64,000 bases of DNA from positions 1 to 64,000 of the forward strand of contig CABQKA010000001.1 in NCBI GenBank assembly GCA_902464615.1, read 5' to 3'. The notes under the pieces are model-generated. The model was not told the DNA's origin and made no database searches. It saw only the letters and a list, made by a program, of their open reading frames with translations. The stretch is from an uncultured Prevotella sp. Lineage in GTDB: Bacteria; Bacteroidota; Bacteroidia; Bacteroidales; Bacteroidaceae. The number at the start of each line of letters is the position of its first letter. Positions within the stretch are counted from its first letter, which is position 1. Shown here piece by piece: positions 25,541 to 34,038 of the stretch. A program made the position numbers and the translations under genes.

Positions 25541-27037
25541 ATGGATTATTCACAATTCCTATACATGCAGGAAGAACTTAGCCTGCTTGCAGTGATTCTG
25601 ATAATCTTCCTGGCCGACCTTTTCCTGTGTGGCAAGGAAGAAAAGGCCTGCGCCCTCGGCGACGGCACGGCTGTAGCTTCGCAGAGCTGCGGCTGCGGCC
25701 TGAAGACGGTGCTCCCGGTCGCCCTGATGGTCATTCACACGCTCATCAATCTTCTTCCCTGGTGCGGCACGTCCTGCTCGCCGGCCGAGGCTTTCGGCGG
25801 CATGTACCAGCACACGCCAATGATGACCATTGTCAAGAGCGTGCTCAACGTGGGCGTCATCATTGTCATGCTCATGTCCAGCGCATGGCTCAACCGCCCC
25901 GAAAACCGCATCAAAAGCGGTGAATTCCACAGTCTGGTACTCTTCACCCTTTTCGGCATGTACCTGATGATTTCCAGCGGACACTTCATCATGTTCTTTA
26001 TCGGCCTTGAGCTGGCCTCCATCCCGATGACGGCCCTCATTGCCTACGACAAGTACCGCTATGAAAGCGCTGAAGCTGGAGCAAAATTCATCCTGCTAGC
26101 CCTCTTCTCGAGCGCGCTGCTTCTCTACGGCATCTCGCTCCTCTACGGCGTGGCAGGCACGCTCTACTTCGACCAGATTGCCAGCCATCTGCAGCTCAAT
26201 CTGCTCAGCATCATGGGGCTCGTGCTGTTCATCTCCGGAATGGGCTTCAAGATTTCCTTAGTTCCTTTCCACCTCTGGACAGCCGACACCTATGAAGGCG
26301 CACCTACTGTCGTAACCGGGTATCTGAGCGTAGTGTCCAAGGGCTCAGCCGCCTTTGTACTGATGACCGTACTCATGAAAGTGTTCGGTGCCGAAGCCTT
26401 TGAAGGGCTGTGGAGCGTCGGCTTCTTCTGGATTATCATTGCTTCCATTACAATAGCCAACCTCTTCGCCATCCGCCAGAAAAACCTGAAACGCTTCATG
26501 GCGTTCTCCGCTATTTCCCAGGCCGGTTACCTCGTGCTGGGCATCATGGGCGGCTCGGCACAAGGCATGACAGCGCTTGTTTTCTACCTGCTCGTGTACC
26601 TTGCCGCCAATCTCGGCGCATTCGCCGTGCTCCACGTCATCGAGCAAAACAGTGGCAAAATCGGCATAGACGACTACAACGGCCTCTACCAGACCAACCC
26701 GAAACTGGCATTCCTCATGACGCTCTGCCTCTTCTCCCTGGCCGGTATCCCGCCGTTTGCAGGTTTCTTCTCGAAGTTCTTCATCTTCATGGCGGCTTTC
26801 AAGGCCGGTTTCCATCTGCTGGTCTTCATCGCGTTGGTCAACACGATCATCTCGCTGTACTACTACCTGCTTATCGTAAAGGCCATGTACATCAAGCCCA
26901 ACGAATCGCCCATCGCGCCCTTCCGCAGCGACTGCGGCACCCGTGCGGCATTGGCACTGTGCACCGCCGGTGTGCTGCTCCTGGGCATCATGAGCTGCGT
27001 CTACAACTATATTGACACATTCAGCTACGGCATCTGA
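25541..27037 (+). CDS. nuoN: NADH-quinone oxidoreductase subunit N
   Basis: NuoN is the antiporter-like subunit nearest the peripheral arm. The 498-residue protein has FIGLELASIPMTALIAYDKY and GFKISLVPFHLWTADTYEGAPTVVTGYLSVVSKGSAAF, the N-type motifs. Residues 30-50 contain an unusual cysteine-containing polar insertion (KEEKACALGDGTAVASQSCGCG) between helices 1 and 2. It is the last gene of the operon and is followed by a strong terminator. Confidence 0.96.
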   Translation: MDYSQFLYMQEELSLLAVILIIFLADLFLCGKEEKACALGDGTAVASQSCGCGLKTVLPVALMVIHTLINLLPWCGTSCSPAEAFGGMYQHTPMMTIVKSVLNVGVIIVMLMSSAWLNRPENRIKSGEFHSLVLFTLFGMYLMISSGHFIMFFIGLELASIPMTALIAYDKYRYESAEAGAKFILLALFSSALLLYGISLLYGVAGTLYFDQIASHLQLNLLSIMGLVLFISGMGFKISLVPFHLWTADTYEGAPTVVTGYLSVVSKGSAAFVLMTVLMKVFGAEAFEGLWSVGFFWIIIASITIANLFAIRQKNLKRFMAFSAISQAGYLVLGIMGGSAQGMTALVFYLLVYLAANLGAFAVLHVIEQNSGKIGIDDYNGLYQTNPKLAFLMTLCLFSLAGIPPFAGFFSKFFIFMAAFKAGFHLLVFIALVNTIISLYYYLLIVKAMYIKPNESPIAPFRSDCGTRAALALCTAGVLLLGIMSCVYNYIDTFSYGI

Positions 27038-27064
27038 CAGTAGCTGCCTGCGGTACAATCCGGA

Positions 27065-27101
27065 TAAGGAGGCCCTCCATGCGACGGCCTCCTTATTTTT
27101 T
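27065..27101 (+). terminator. Intrinsic terminator of the nuo operon
   Basis: TAAGGAGGCC pairs perfectly with GGCCTCCTTA over an 11-nt loop and is followed by TTTTTT, 27 bp past the nuoN stop. Confidence 0.9.
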
Positions 27102-27137
27102 CATCCAAGACAGTGCCCGGCCCTACGGCGCTAAGGG

Positions 27138-27184
27138 AAAAAAGAACGCGCCCTATCCGTGTTTGTACGCGGATAGGGCGCGTT
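27138..27184 (-). terminator. Intrinsic terminator of the AraC regulator gene
   Basis: AACGCGCCCTATCCG and CGGATAGGGCGCGTT form a perfect 15-bp stem over a 10-nt loop. On the minus strand it is followed, after one C, by a run of six U residues. It lies about 92 bp past the AraC stop codon. Confidence 0.85.
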
Positions 27185-27275
27185 AGCATTGCTACTGTCC
27201 TGAAAATCCCCGCGCACGCAGCCCTGCGGGATTCTGCCTGGCCGCAAGAGCAGGGAAAAGCTGCGCGGCCCGTTC

Positions 27276-28190
27276 TCAGACCTCCTTGCAATCAGCCATA
27301 CTGGCCAACTGACGCCTGAAACTGCGCGGCGAAAGGCCCAGATGCTGCTTCACATATTTGCCAAAAAAGGAAATGTTGGGAAACTCCAATTCGTTGGAAA
27401 TTTCCTTGATGCTTTTGTCACGCCGCCCCAGCAGATAGCGGATATCCCGCACCACATAAGTGTCGATCAGTTCAGAAGCCGTCTTTCCGCTCACGCGCTT
27501 GCATACGGCCGAAAGGTACTTCGCAGTCACACACAGTTTGTCCGCGTAAGGAGCGATAAGGCGCGGCTTGGGATAGGTCTCATGAAGCAGCTGCACGAAG
27601 TTGCGGAACAGCTGGTCGCTGGACGAATACGGCGCAGGCGCCTGCTGCATGTCTTCCTCAAGAAAAGCGTAAAGGTCGTACATCAGAGCGTTCAACAAAG
27701 CCTCGTTCAGCTCTTCGCGGTAACTGGCACGGTAGCAGCGCAGCCGTGCCCTGAACAAGTCGAAATAGCGGCTAAAAAGATTCGCCTCTGCCTCGTTCAA
27801 CTGAAACACCGGATGATTCTCAAGATAGACTTTGACATCCCAACTGTTTGAAGCCAGCAAGAACAAGTCCTTAAGGCACTCCCCCGAAAGGCAAATGCAA
27901 CGGACACGGCCGATATCCATGCCGGACGTGTGCTCTATCTGGTGTTGTCCGCAAACCAAGAGGCTGTTTTCGCGCAATTCGTAGGCTTTGCCGCATATAT
28001 GCACCTGCGCCCTCTCTCCCATGAAAAGTGCCAGTATGAACATCTCTTTCGATAAATCCGTACGGCGCGCATCGGCCAGGCTCGACTCATCAATAAAAAT
28101 CATCCTTCCGCCGCTCAATACTATAAACCCGTTACTGGTCTGCTCCCCTTCGTGCCGCGGCGCAAGCTCACGATGTACATCTAGTCTCAT
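27276..28190 (-). CDS. AraC family transcriptional regulator
   Basis: This 304-residue protein has an N-terminal cupin-like sensory region (about 1-150, with GERAQVHICGKAYELRENSLLVCG). The C-terminal double helix-turn-helix domain (about 200-300) includes LCVTAKYLSAVCKRVSGKTASELI, ISNELEFPNISFFGKYVKQHLGLSPRSFRR and the final RR of the family. The ligand is unknown. The ATG at 28190 is chosen over one six codons upstream because the latter precedes the -7 box (28196-28203); a start at 28103 is also possible. It diverges from a LuxR-type regulator and converges on nuo. Confidence 0.9.
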   Translation of the reverse strand: MRLDVHRELAPRHEGEQTSNGFIVLSGGRMIFIDESSLADARRTDLSKEMFILALFMGERAQVHICGKAYELRENSLLVCGQHQIEHTSGMDIGRVRCICLSGECLKDLFLLASNSWDVKVYLENHPVFQLNEAEANLFSRYFDLFRARLRCYRASYREELNEALLNALMYDLYAFLEEDMQQAPAPYSSSDQLFRNFVQLLHETYPKPRLIAPYADKLCVTAKYLSAVCKRVSGKTASELIDTYVVRDIRYLLGRRDKSIKEISNELEFPNISFFGKYVKQHLGLSPRSFRRQLASMADCKEV

Positions 28191-28195
28191 GCCTG

Positions 28196-28203
28196 CAAAG
28201 ATA
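28196..28203 (-). promoter_or_regulatory. -7 box immediately before the AraC start
   Basis: TATCTTTG on the minus strand ends five bases before the ATG at 28190, so the transcript would be leaderless or nearly so. The divergent LuxR gene shows the same 5-nt spacing. Confidence 0.5.
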
Positions 28204-28360
28204 GGCATAATTCACTCAGCAAACGAGCAAGGGAAAGTATGTCTTTGAAAACTTCGCTTACATTTAGCGTTTTATAACAGAGAAACGATGCCAAAGGCCC
28301 ACGAGTTTGCACCGGAGTGAAAATGTAGCTGCAAGCGTCAGGTTTTCAAAACCGATATGT

Positions 28361-28368
28361 TAACTTTG
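28361..28368 (+). promoter_or_regulatory. -7 box immediately before the LuxR start
   Basis: TAACTTTG ends five bases before the ATG at 28374. The geometry implies a leaderless or near-leaderless mRNA. Confidence 0.55.
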
Positions 28369-28373
28369 CACTC

Positions 28374-28988
28374 ATGAACGAAGAACTACGCCCAGCCATA
28401 GCAATCATTGTCTCCAATACGCTGGCCGGTCTGGGGCTTGCCATACTGATCGGCAGGATGATGCCTTCAGCCGAAATCCGCCGTTTCGCCTCATTCGATG
28501 CCTTGCAGGCTGAAGGAGCGGAAAAATTTTATCACTATTTCGTATCGACCCGCATACTGCTGGAGCATGTATCATTTTTCCTCCGGCACGCCGCGCGCAC
28601 CATAGTCCTGATTCACGGAACAGACAAAGGGCATCTGCCCCATGACTTCCACACGCTGGATGTCTACCAAAGCGAAGAACTATTGGTACGCGACTTCCTG
28701 CAGTTGGCCCACAGCGCACACTCGGCCCGGGGAAAGACGCCGGAAGCCGTGGTGCGCGCCCAGCAACCACGCGGAAACGACGCCCAACTGACCAGCCGCG
28801 AAAAGGATGTGCTGCGGGGCATCGTGCGCGGGCAGACAAACAAGGAAATCGCCGGCGAACTGAACATCACGCCCACCACCGTCATCTCCCACCGCAAGCA
28901 CCTGACAGAAAAACTCCAGACCAGAAGCGTGGCGGGACTGGCCATATACGCCGTGATGCACGGTTTGGTCAAAGCGGAAGAGATATAA
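28374..28988 (+). CDS. LuxR-type transcriptional regulator with degenerate receiver-like N terminus
   Basis: The C-terminal ~65 residues (about 138-200) form a clear LuxR/FixJ helix-turn-helix: LTSREKDVLRGIVRGQTNKEIAGELNI and TPTTVISHRKHLTEKL. The N-terminal ~115 residues have the strand-helix pattern of a response-regulator receiver (AIIVSNTLAGLGLAILI) but lack acidic residues at the usual Asp pocket and have no clear phospho-acceptor Asp. It is therefore probably phosphorylation-independent. It is divergent from the AraC regulator with a 183-bp shared spacer. Targets are unknown. Confidence 0.85.
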   Translation: MNEELRPAIAIIVSNTLAGLGLAILIGRMMPSAEIRRFASFDALQAEGAEKFYHYFVSTRILLEHVSFFLRHAARTIVLIHGTDKGHLPHDFHTLDVYQSEELLVRDFLQLAHSAHSARGKTPEAVVRAQQPRGNDAQLTSREKDVLRGIVRGQTNKEIAGELNITPTTVISHRKHLTEKLQTRSVAGLAIYAVMHGLVKAEEI

Positions 28989-28995
28989 ACAAAGA

Positions 28996-29036
28996 CAGGC
29001 TGCTGCCGCACCGGAAATCCGTACGGCAGCAGCCTG
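28996..29036. terminator. Hairpin between convergent LuxR and esterase-like genes
   Basis: CAGGCTGCTGCCG and CGGCAGCAGCCTG pair perfectly over 13 bp with a 15-nt loop. The hairpin begins 8 bp after the LuxR stop. No U-tract is present on either side, so termination is inferred from position. Confidence 0.65.
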
Positions 29037-29085
29037 CAACAAGAATCCCCACTACCCGGCAAAAGGTGCCGTGGCGGTACGCCCG

Positions 29086-30150
29086 TCAGGGTAAGACAAG
29101 GACCTTGATATAGTCTTTCAAATGAAACAGCCCTTTGCCATAGCCCGTCTGCGAATCGTTGACGAGGAGCAATGTCTGGCGTCCGTCGGCCAGTTTCGCC
29201 CCCAGGCACATGCCCTCGTAATTGGCGAAACTCTGATTGAAGGGCGTGAATTTCGTCGTAAAATTCGCGATGAGCGTCTTGATAAGGAAACGGTTCGGAT
29301 CCAGCGAGTGGAGTTCCGTAGAAGAATCTATCTGCCAGCCCTGCGCCGGATTCACGAGAAACAGCTTACACTTCACTTCCGAACTGAGATAGCCGTTGGA
29401 GATGTCGGCCTCGCGCTCCAAGACCAGCAAGCGTCCGTCTGGCAAGGCCGTCAAGGCCGGGACGCCATAGACGTATGTCTGGCCGAAATCGGCCTGCTTG
29501 CCGCGGTCCATGCGATAAGCATATTGCGCGGCCGGCTGCAGGTCATCGCCGAAACTCAAAAGGCGTAAAAGATTCTGAGCACCGGGGTGCTGGGGGCCCG
29601 CCGCCTCGCCGTCACGAGGCAGGGTGCTTTCTGTTGTCGTCCAGAAACGATGCGTCTCGGAACTATAAGAAAGTGCCTCGAAACCATAATTCGGCACAAT
29701 GTTCTGAATGGAAAAGATGGCTGGAACATTCAGCTTGCGCCCTGTGAGTTGCCCGTCCAGGCTGTATTCCAGGATTTCCTGGTCGCCTTCACCGCTAATG
29801 AAAAGCGTCTGGGCCGGAGAAAAATAGGCTATGCCTTCCCCGTCGCGTACATACGTTCCATTGTCGTTGAGCTTTGCCGACGGATTTGCCTGGAAACCTT
29901 CCAGATAAACCGAAACGACTTCGCCGGTCGTCACATTCTGGTCAATGCGGAACAAGAAAAATCCCTCGGCGGGGCCTTTGTCGCTCACGACCGCATAGCG
30001 GTTGCCACCGAGCGATGTGATGCCGCTATAATCTGCAGCCCCTATACCCCATTTCGACAAAGCGACCTGCTTCAGCTCCACGGCTTCCTGGGCTGTCAAG
30101 GAAGCAACACTTGAAAAGACCAGCAACGCGGTCCACAATCTTTTTTTCAT
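29086..30150 (-). CDS. Secreted phytase-like / esterase-like beta-propeller protein
   Basis: The 354-residue protein begins with a Sec signal peptide (MKKRLWTALLVFSSVASLTAQ). Its body resembles the 'esterase-like activity of phytase' family (PF13449): DYSGITSLGGNRYAVVSDKG at the start, DGEGIAYF, YGFEALSYSSETHRFWTTTE and NYEGMCLGAKLADGRQTLLLVNDSQ near the end. The enzymatic activity of this family is poorly defined and no catalytic site can be asserted. ATG at 30150 is preferred over an upstream TTG. It lies 37 bp after the GNAT gene and may be the last member of the PASTA-ddl run. Confidence 0.75.
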   Translation of the reverse strand: MKKRLWTALLVFSSVASLTAQEAVELKQVALSKWGIGAADYSGITSLGGNRYAVVSDKGPAEGFFLFRIDQNVTTGEVVSVYLEGFQANPSAKLNDNGTYVRDGEGIAYFSPAQTLFISGEGDQEILEYSLDGQLTGRKLNVPAIFSIQNIVPNYGFEALSYSSETHRFWTTTESTLPRDGEAAGPQHPGAQNLLRLLSFGDDLQPAAQYAYRMDRGKQADFGQTYVYGVPALTALPDGRLLVLEREADISNGYLSSEVKCKLFLVNPAQGWQIDSSTELHSLDPNRFLIKTLIANFTTKFTPFNQSFANYEGMCLGAKLADGRQTLLLVNDSQTGYGKGLFHLKDYIKVLVLP

Positions 30151-30187
30151 ATGCAAACTCTCATAAAGGTTTGAAACTGGGCCCGGC

Positions 30188-31225
30188 CTATTCGTCGAGC
30201 ATCATTTCCATATATGTGGGCTGAGCGCCAAGAAACATAGCAGCCAAGCCGCCAGGCGTGACGATGCTGTCGGGCCGGTTGTCCGTAATGGTCAGCTGTC
30301 CGTCAAAAATTCGGTAATAGCCGTTGTTTTCGGGCACGTCCAAATCGCCGTCCACACCGACATGCATCTGGAAATCGGGCTGGGCGACGAGCACGGCGCG
30401 CAAGAAACGCTCTACGTTAACGACGCGGGCCATACCGTAGGGCACTGATTGGGAAAGCGCCCCGGGGATGGGAACACGCGCCCACACATGCTCAACTCCC
30501 GCGTGCTCCTTCAGATAGCGTACGAACATGTCCTTCACCACAGGTACACTAATCAGAATGGTCCGCAACACGCACTTTCCGTCCGGTTCGACTACCGCCA
30601 GGCAAATGCCTTTGATGCTTCGCTTGCGCCGCGCTACGAGTACATATCCGCCTTCGGCATCGCAAAGACGCAGCGCTGCGAAAAAGTCGGACTCCGAAGG
30701 ATGAAGCATGAACTCCGTATAATACCCTTGCCGCACGTACACGTAGAGGTCATTCCCCCACTCGTCGGGGCGCAACACCTCTATGCGTACATCTTCTCCT
30801 CCTGCATCCGGCATTTCGACTTCGGAACGGTATGTAGATGTCCAATAAGCCCCATGAACAGGCATTTCATAGAACTTTCTCAGCTCCTCATTGCCTGGTA
30901 TCAAGAAACTCAATGCCGCACCTTGCTGGTAAAGCCTCCGGTGGGCCTCACGGATAATCTGCGAGGCGAGACCGCGCCCGCGCCACTCAGGAGCAACACA
31001 TAATCCGGACAGATAGCCCACACGGAGCACAACGCCATAAAACGTCATGCGGTAAGGCAATACCTGGGCAGCAGCCACAACACGCCCGTCCTGCCTCACC
31101 GTGATATTGCTTACGTCTGTATATTTCTCGTCAAAATAGATATCCATGAAATCGTCGGAATCATGGAAACAAGTCCGCCAAAGCTCGCGGGTCTGCTGCT
31201 TGATTTCTTCTGGAGTAAATAACAT
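30188..31225 (-). CDS. GNAT family N-acetyltransferase, Eis-like architecture
   Basis: The 345-residue protein has an N-terminal GNAT domain with motif A at about residues 68-92 (VGYLSGLCVAPEWRGRGLASQIIREAH). A second degenerate acetyltransferase-like region follows (about 150-250), and a C-terminal beta-rich part (about 270-335) resembles the sterol-carrier-like domain of Eis proteins. Substrate is unknown. It starts 11 bp after the DUF2156 gene, so the two are likely translated from one mRNA. Confidence 0.8.
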   Translation of the reverse strand: MLFTPEEIKQQTRELWRTCFHDSDDFMDIYFDEKYTDVSNITVRQDGRVVAAAQVLPYRMTFYGVVLRVGYLSGLCVAPEWRGRGLASQIIREAHRRLYQQGAALSFLIPGNEELRKFYEMPVHGAYWTSTYRSEVEMPDAGGEDVRIEVLRPDEWGNDLYVYVRQGYYTEFMLHPSESDFFAALRLCDAEGGYVLVARRKRSIKGICLAVVEPDGKCVLRTILISVPVVKDMFVRYLKEHAGVEHVWARVPIPGALSQSVPYGMARVVNVERFLRAVLVAQPDFQMHVGVDGDLDVPENNGYYRIFDGQLTITDNRPDSIVTPGGLAAMFLGAQPTYMEMMLDE

Positions 31226-31236
31226 AGTCGGGATTT

Positions 31237-32154
31237 TTACGAACGGGCGAAAGGATGCTTCGCCATTACTGTATATTTATGTAACAAGAACTCGGGACGG
31301 TAAGACAACTTTGCTTTTCTCAATCCTTCTATGCCCAAATCTTCCTCGCGGTTAAGATAAACATAACACTCAGGGAGAGTACGGGCAAACTCGCAATTAA
31401 TGGCCGCATAGGCCCCTTCATAATTGGTATCAGCTTTCTCGAAACAAACGCCGAACGTATCATAGTTAATCGGGGCGCCATAAGTGAAGGCAACAAGTTT
31501 TCCATCTATCCGCAACACGCCGCCGCTTCCTCCCAACTCATCCCAATGCCCGAGCACGTAGCTGAGCGAACGGCGCTCGTCTTCATGAGTGTAACTGGCA
31601 TGGCTATCGTCTTTCGTCCCGTTCCATTGTTCATCCAGGAACAAGCACTCTTCGAAAGACGACGGACTCAATGCCGCAAATTCGTAATCCTGATAAAGAC
31701 GCTTGAAACGGTTATAGTGATTGCGTTTGGACTGAAGGTGCTTTCCAGCCAAAGTAGCCAAAGCCTGTCTCTTGTAAATGTAGTCCGTATAAGCGCGGTC
31801 CGCCTCGGCATAGAAATAACCCGGCATGGCGTCGTTAAGAAATGTCAGCGTGTTCTCGCAGACTCCGAGCATCAGGAAGGGCTGCCCGGCCTGTTGTGCG
31901 TCGTTCAGCAGGTCGCCCATAACGTCCGACCAATCACCCTTGCCCACAGGTGCAAGATAGGCCAAATGTCCATCTGCCTTAAAGCGGAAGAGTAGCCAAT
32001 TGCCATGAAAGGCCACCTCCGTATCATAACGGAAACGCCAGCTCATCAGATTCATAAAATTCAAATCGCAATTCCGGCATTCGGTGCCATGCACCCGTCT
32101 CTGGACCTCGGCACGGTCCGTCAACGTCACAGGATGAAAATCTATGAAGCTCAT
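31237..32154 (-). CDS. DUF2156 (phosphatidylglycerol lysyltransferase C-terminal-like) protein
   Basis: This 305-residue soluble protein looks like the tandem GNAT-fold domain found at the C terminus of MprF/LPG synthases (PF09924). The region LQSKRNHYNRFKRLYQDYEF and the later LRIDGKLVAFTYGAPINYDTFGVCFEKAD followed by YVYLNREEDLGIEGLRKAKLSYRP fit that family. It has no membrane domain. In MprF this domain transfers an aminoacyl group from tRNA to lipid; here the acceptor is unknown. It lies between a NigD-like lipoprotein gene and a GNAT gene in a tight operon. Confidence 0.78.
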   Translation of the reverse strand: MSFIDFHPVTLTDRAEVQRRVHGTECRNCDLNFMNLMSWRFRYDTEVAFHGNWLLFRFKADGHLAYLAPVGKGDWSDVMGDLLNDAQQAGQPFLMLGVCENTLTFLNDAMPGYFYAEADRAYTDYIYKRQALATLAGKHLQSKRNHYNRFKRLYQDYEFAALSPSSFEECLFLDEQWNGTKDDSHASYTHEDERRSLSYVLGHWDELGGSGGVLRIDGKLVAFTYGAPINYDTFGVCFEKADTNYEGAYAAINCEFARTLPECYVYLNREEDLGIEGLRKAKLSYRPEFLLHKYTVMAKHPFARS

Positions 32155-32196
32155 CGTCGGTTTGAAATAAACATTGGTACACAGAACGCCACCAAC

Positions 32197-32829
32197 TTAA
32201 TAGGCATAACGTCTGAGAAAAACATCATCATGCGTAGCGATACGTATTTCAACGGAATCGCTCCCTGGACGCAGGCGATCCGTATAGGCAGTAAGGGGAC
32301 TGGACAGATAGACTTCACGCGAGTAATATGTCCCGTCACTACCTTGGTCGTGCAATAACGTCAGTCGAAGCAGACGGATGCCGTTAGCAAGCGTGTCTAT
32401 TCCTTCCTCTACCACGCCGAACACCTGGCCGTCACCCGACGTCGGGACCAAAAGTCGGAAATTGAGATATACTCCCCCGCGCCACACGGCAACGACGTCC
32501 AACGGGTCCATGGATACTGTACCCGCCGCATAGCGGCGTGGCGCAGGCGTCAGAATCTGTGCCATATCATACAAATCCGCTCCTTGTGGGAGGCGGACAT
32601 AAAGAGCTCGCACACGATATGCCGTCTCGGGAGCTAACGCTGCAACTCGCCCGGGATGGACAATGGACAAAGTATCTCCATTGTCCATCGCGAGGCTCGC
32701 GGCCTGTCCAGTTGCGTCTGTCAATAAATCCGCCAGGTCCTCACGATAAGAAGGCGCCATGTATTCGTCTTCGCCACACGCTACGAGCAATACGCAAAGC
32801 CATATACACCAGCACTTCATCCACCTCAT
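32197..32829 (-). CDS. NigD-like lipoprotein
   Basis: The 210-residue product has a lipoprotein signal (MRWMKCWCIWLCVLLVAC, lipid-modified Cys18) followed by GEDE. It then has two beta-rich regions resembling NigD-like proteins of Bacteroidales: an N-terminal OB-like part with ALAPETAYRVRALYVRLP, and a C-terminal part with VYLNFRLLVPTSGDGQVFGV and LRLTLLHDQGSDGTYYSREVYLS. Their biochemical function is not established. Its start overlaps the acyltransferase stop by four bases (ATGA), so it is translationally coupled to that gene. Confidence 0.72.
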   Translation of the reverse strand: MRWMKCWCIWLCVLLVACGEDEYMAPSYREDLADLLTDATGQAASLAMDNGDTLSIVHPGRVAALAPETAYRVRALYVRLPQGADLYDMAQILTPAPRRYAAGTVSMDPLDVVAVWRGGVYLNFRLLVPTSGDGQVFGVVEEGIDTLANGIRLLRLTLLHDQGSDGTYYSREVYLSSPLTAYTDRLRPGSDSVEIRIATHDDVFLRRYAY

Positions 32830-33974
32830 ACGTTTGCAGCCAAATAATTCCGCAATGGATTGGCGTACATTGTCAAGAGACGTTCACGTAGGAACGGCAC
32901 GTCGCGGTTCGGCAAATCAACCAATTCGATACGCTCCTCAACATACCGCTCAAAACCGGCCTTCTCCTCACTCGTATATTGGTCTGCGAAACGGCATCTG
33001 CTTTCCAACAGATCTAACGCAATATAGTTGACTGGATAAATCCGGTACCCGCGATGAATCTCTTTATCCATTCGGGCAGCAACCTCGGCAAACAGTTTTC
33101 CCTTCGTCACCGCGGCCATTTCTCCCAGCCATTCGTTAATACAAGGAGCTGCCTGGTAATGTATACGTCCCTTAAAGCCGAAAATGCCGGTCTGCATATT
33201 CCGCAGGTCGTCCTCCGGCTTTTTTTTGAACTGAGGGTCATCGCGTTTTTGCTGGAACTCCTTAGCTTTCAAGAAATCGCACGGGTCATACTCATAGGAA
33301 ATCGTAAGGGGGACGATATGCAATGAAGCCAATCTTTCCAAAGGGCTGCCCTCGCCGCCCATGGCCATCATTTTAAGGAGGGATTCCTGGGTCCTGTCGT
33401 CCGAATCCTTCGCGCGGCCTTCCCTTTGAGCTATCCAGATTCCGAAATGCTTTTCCTCAATGACGTAATGCATATAGCGGCTCATCACTTGGCTACTGAG
33501 CAGCATTTCGCGCATTCCGACAGAACGCTTCACGATAAACGACTTGTTCAGGCGCACCAATGTCCGTATCCAGGGATATACCAACAGATTGTCGCCGATG
33601 GCAATCTCGGGTGTACTGGGAAAGCCCTCGTCCACGAGCTTCGCAGAAAGCAAAGCAGCATCGAGCACGATGTCGCGATGGTTCGACACGAATGTATAAC
33701 TTTGCGTCTTGTCCCTCACAGCCGACATATCTGCCGTACAGCCCGTGCTATGCTTGGCCAGAATATCGTTTACAAGAGGGTAGAAAAACTTTTTCTGAAA
33801 CTCGAGATTGTCCTTACATGCATGCGCCTGCTTACGCAGGACATCAAGCGGAACGTTCTTATAAAACGCGGAAGCTATGGCCGAGAACTGCGGATCGTCC
33901 AAAAGGCTGTCTATCGCCGCCGGCATTTCCTCCGGCGTGAAAGGCCGGATATCGTCAAATTCATTGGGAATCAT
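32826..33974 (-). CDS. 1-acyl-glycerol-3-phosphate acyltransferase-like protein
   Basis: The 382-residue protein belongs to the PlsC/PlsB acyltransferase superfamily. TFVSNHRDIVLDAAL (around residue 95-110) is the catalytic block I. FIVKRSVGMREML, FGIWIAQREGRAKD (block III, with the family Glu-Gly) and LHIVPLTISYEYDPC (block IV) follow. It has no membrane helix, unlike many PlsC proteins. Block I is a variant: after the His the acidic residues are at +2 and +6 rather than the canonical +5. The acyl acceptor is unknown. It overlaps the NigD-like gene and lies 64 bp after ddl. Confidence 0.8.
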   Translation of the reverse strand: MIPNEFDDIRPFTPEEMPAAIDSLLDDPQFSAIASAFYKNVPLDVLRKQAHACKDNLEFQKKFFYPLVNDILAKHSTGCTADMSAVRDKTQSYTFVSNHRDIVLDAALLSAKLVDEGFPSTPEIAIGDNLLVYPWIRTLVRLNKSFIVKRSVGMREMLLSSQVMSRYMHYVIEEKHFGIWIAQREGRAKDSDDRTQESLLKMMAMGGEGSPLERLASLHIVPLTISYEYDPCDFLKAKEFQQKRDDPQFKKKPEDDLRNMQTGIFGFKGRIHYQAAPCINEWLGEMAAVTKGKLFAEVAARMDKEIHRGYRIYPVNYIALDLLESRCRFADQYTSEEKAGFERYVEERIELVDLPNRDVPFLRERLLTMYANPLRNYLAANV

Positions 33975-34038
33975 CTTCTATATTTTTTATTGGAAGAACA
34001 AAATACGTACGCACATCCGCTATCCGTTGCGGTACCCG

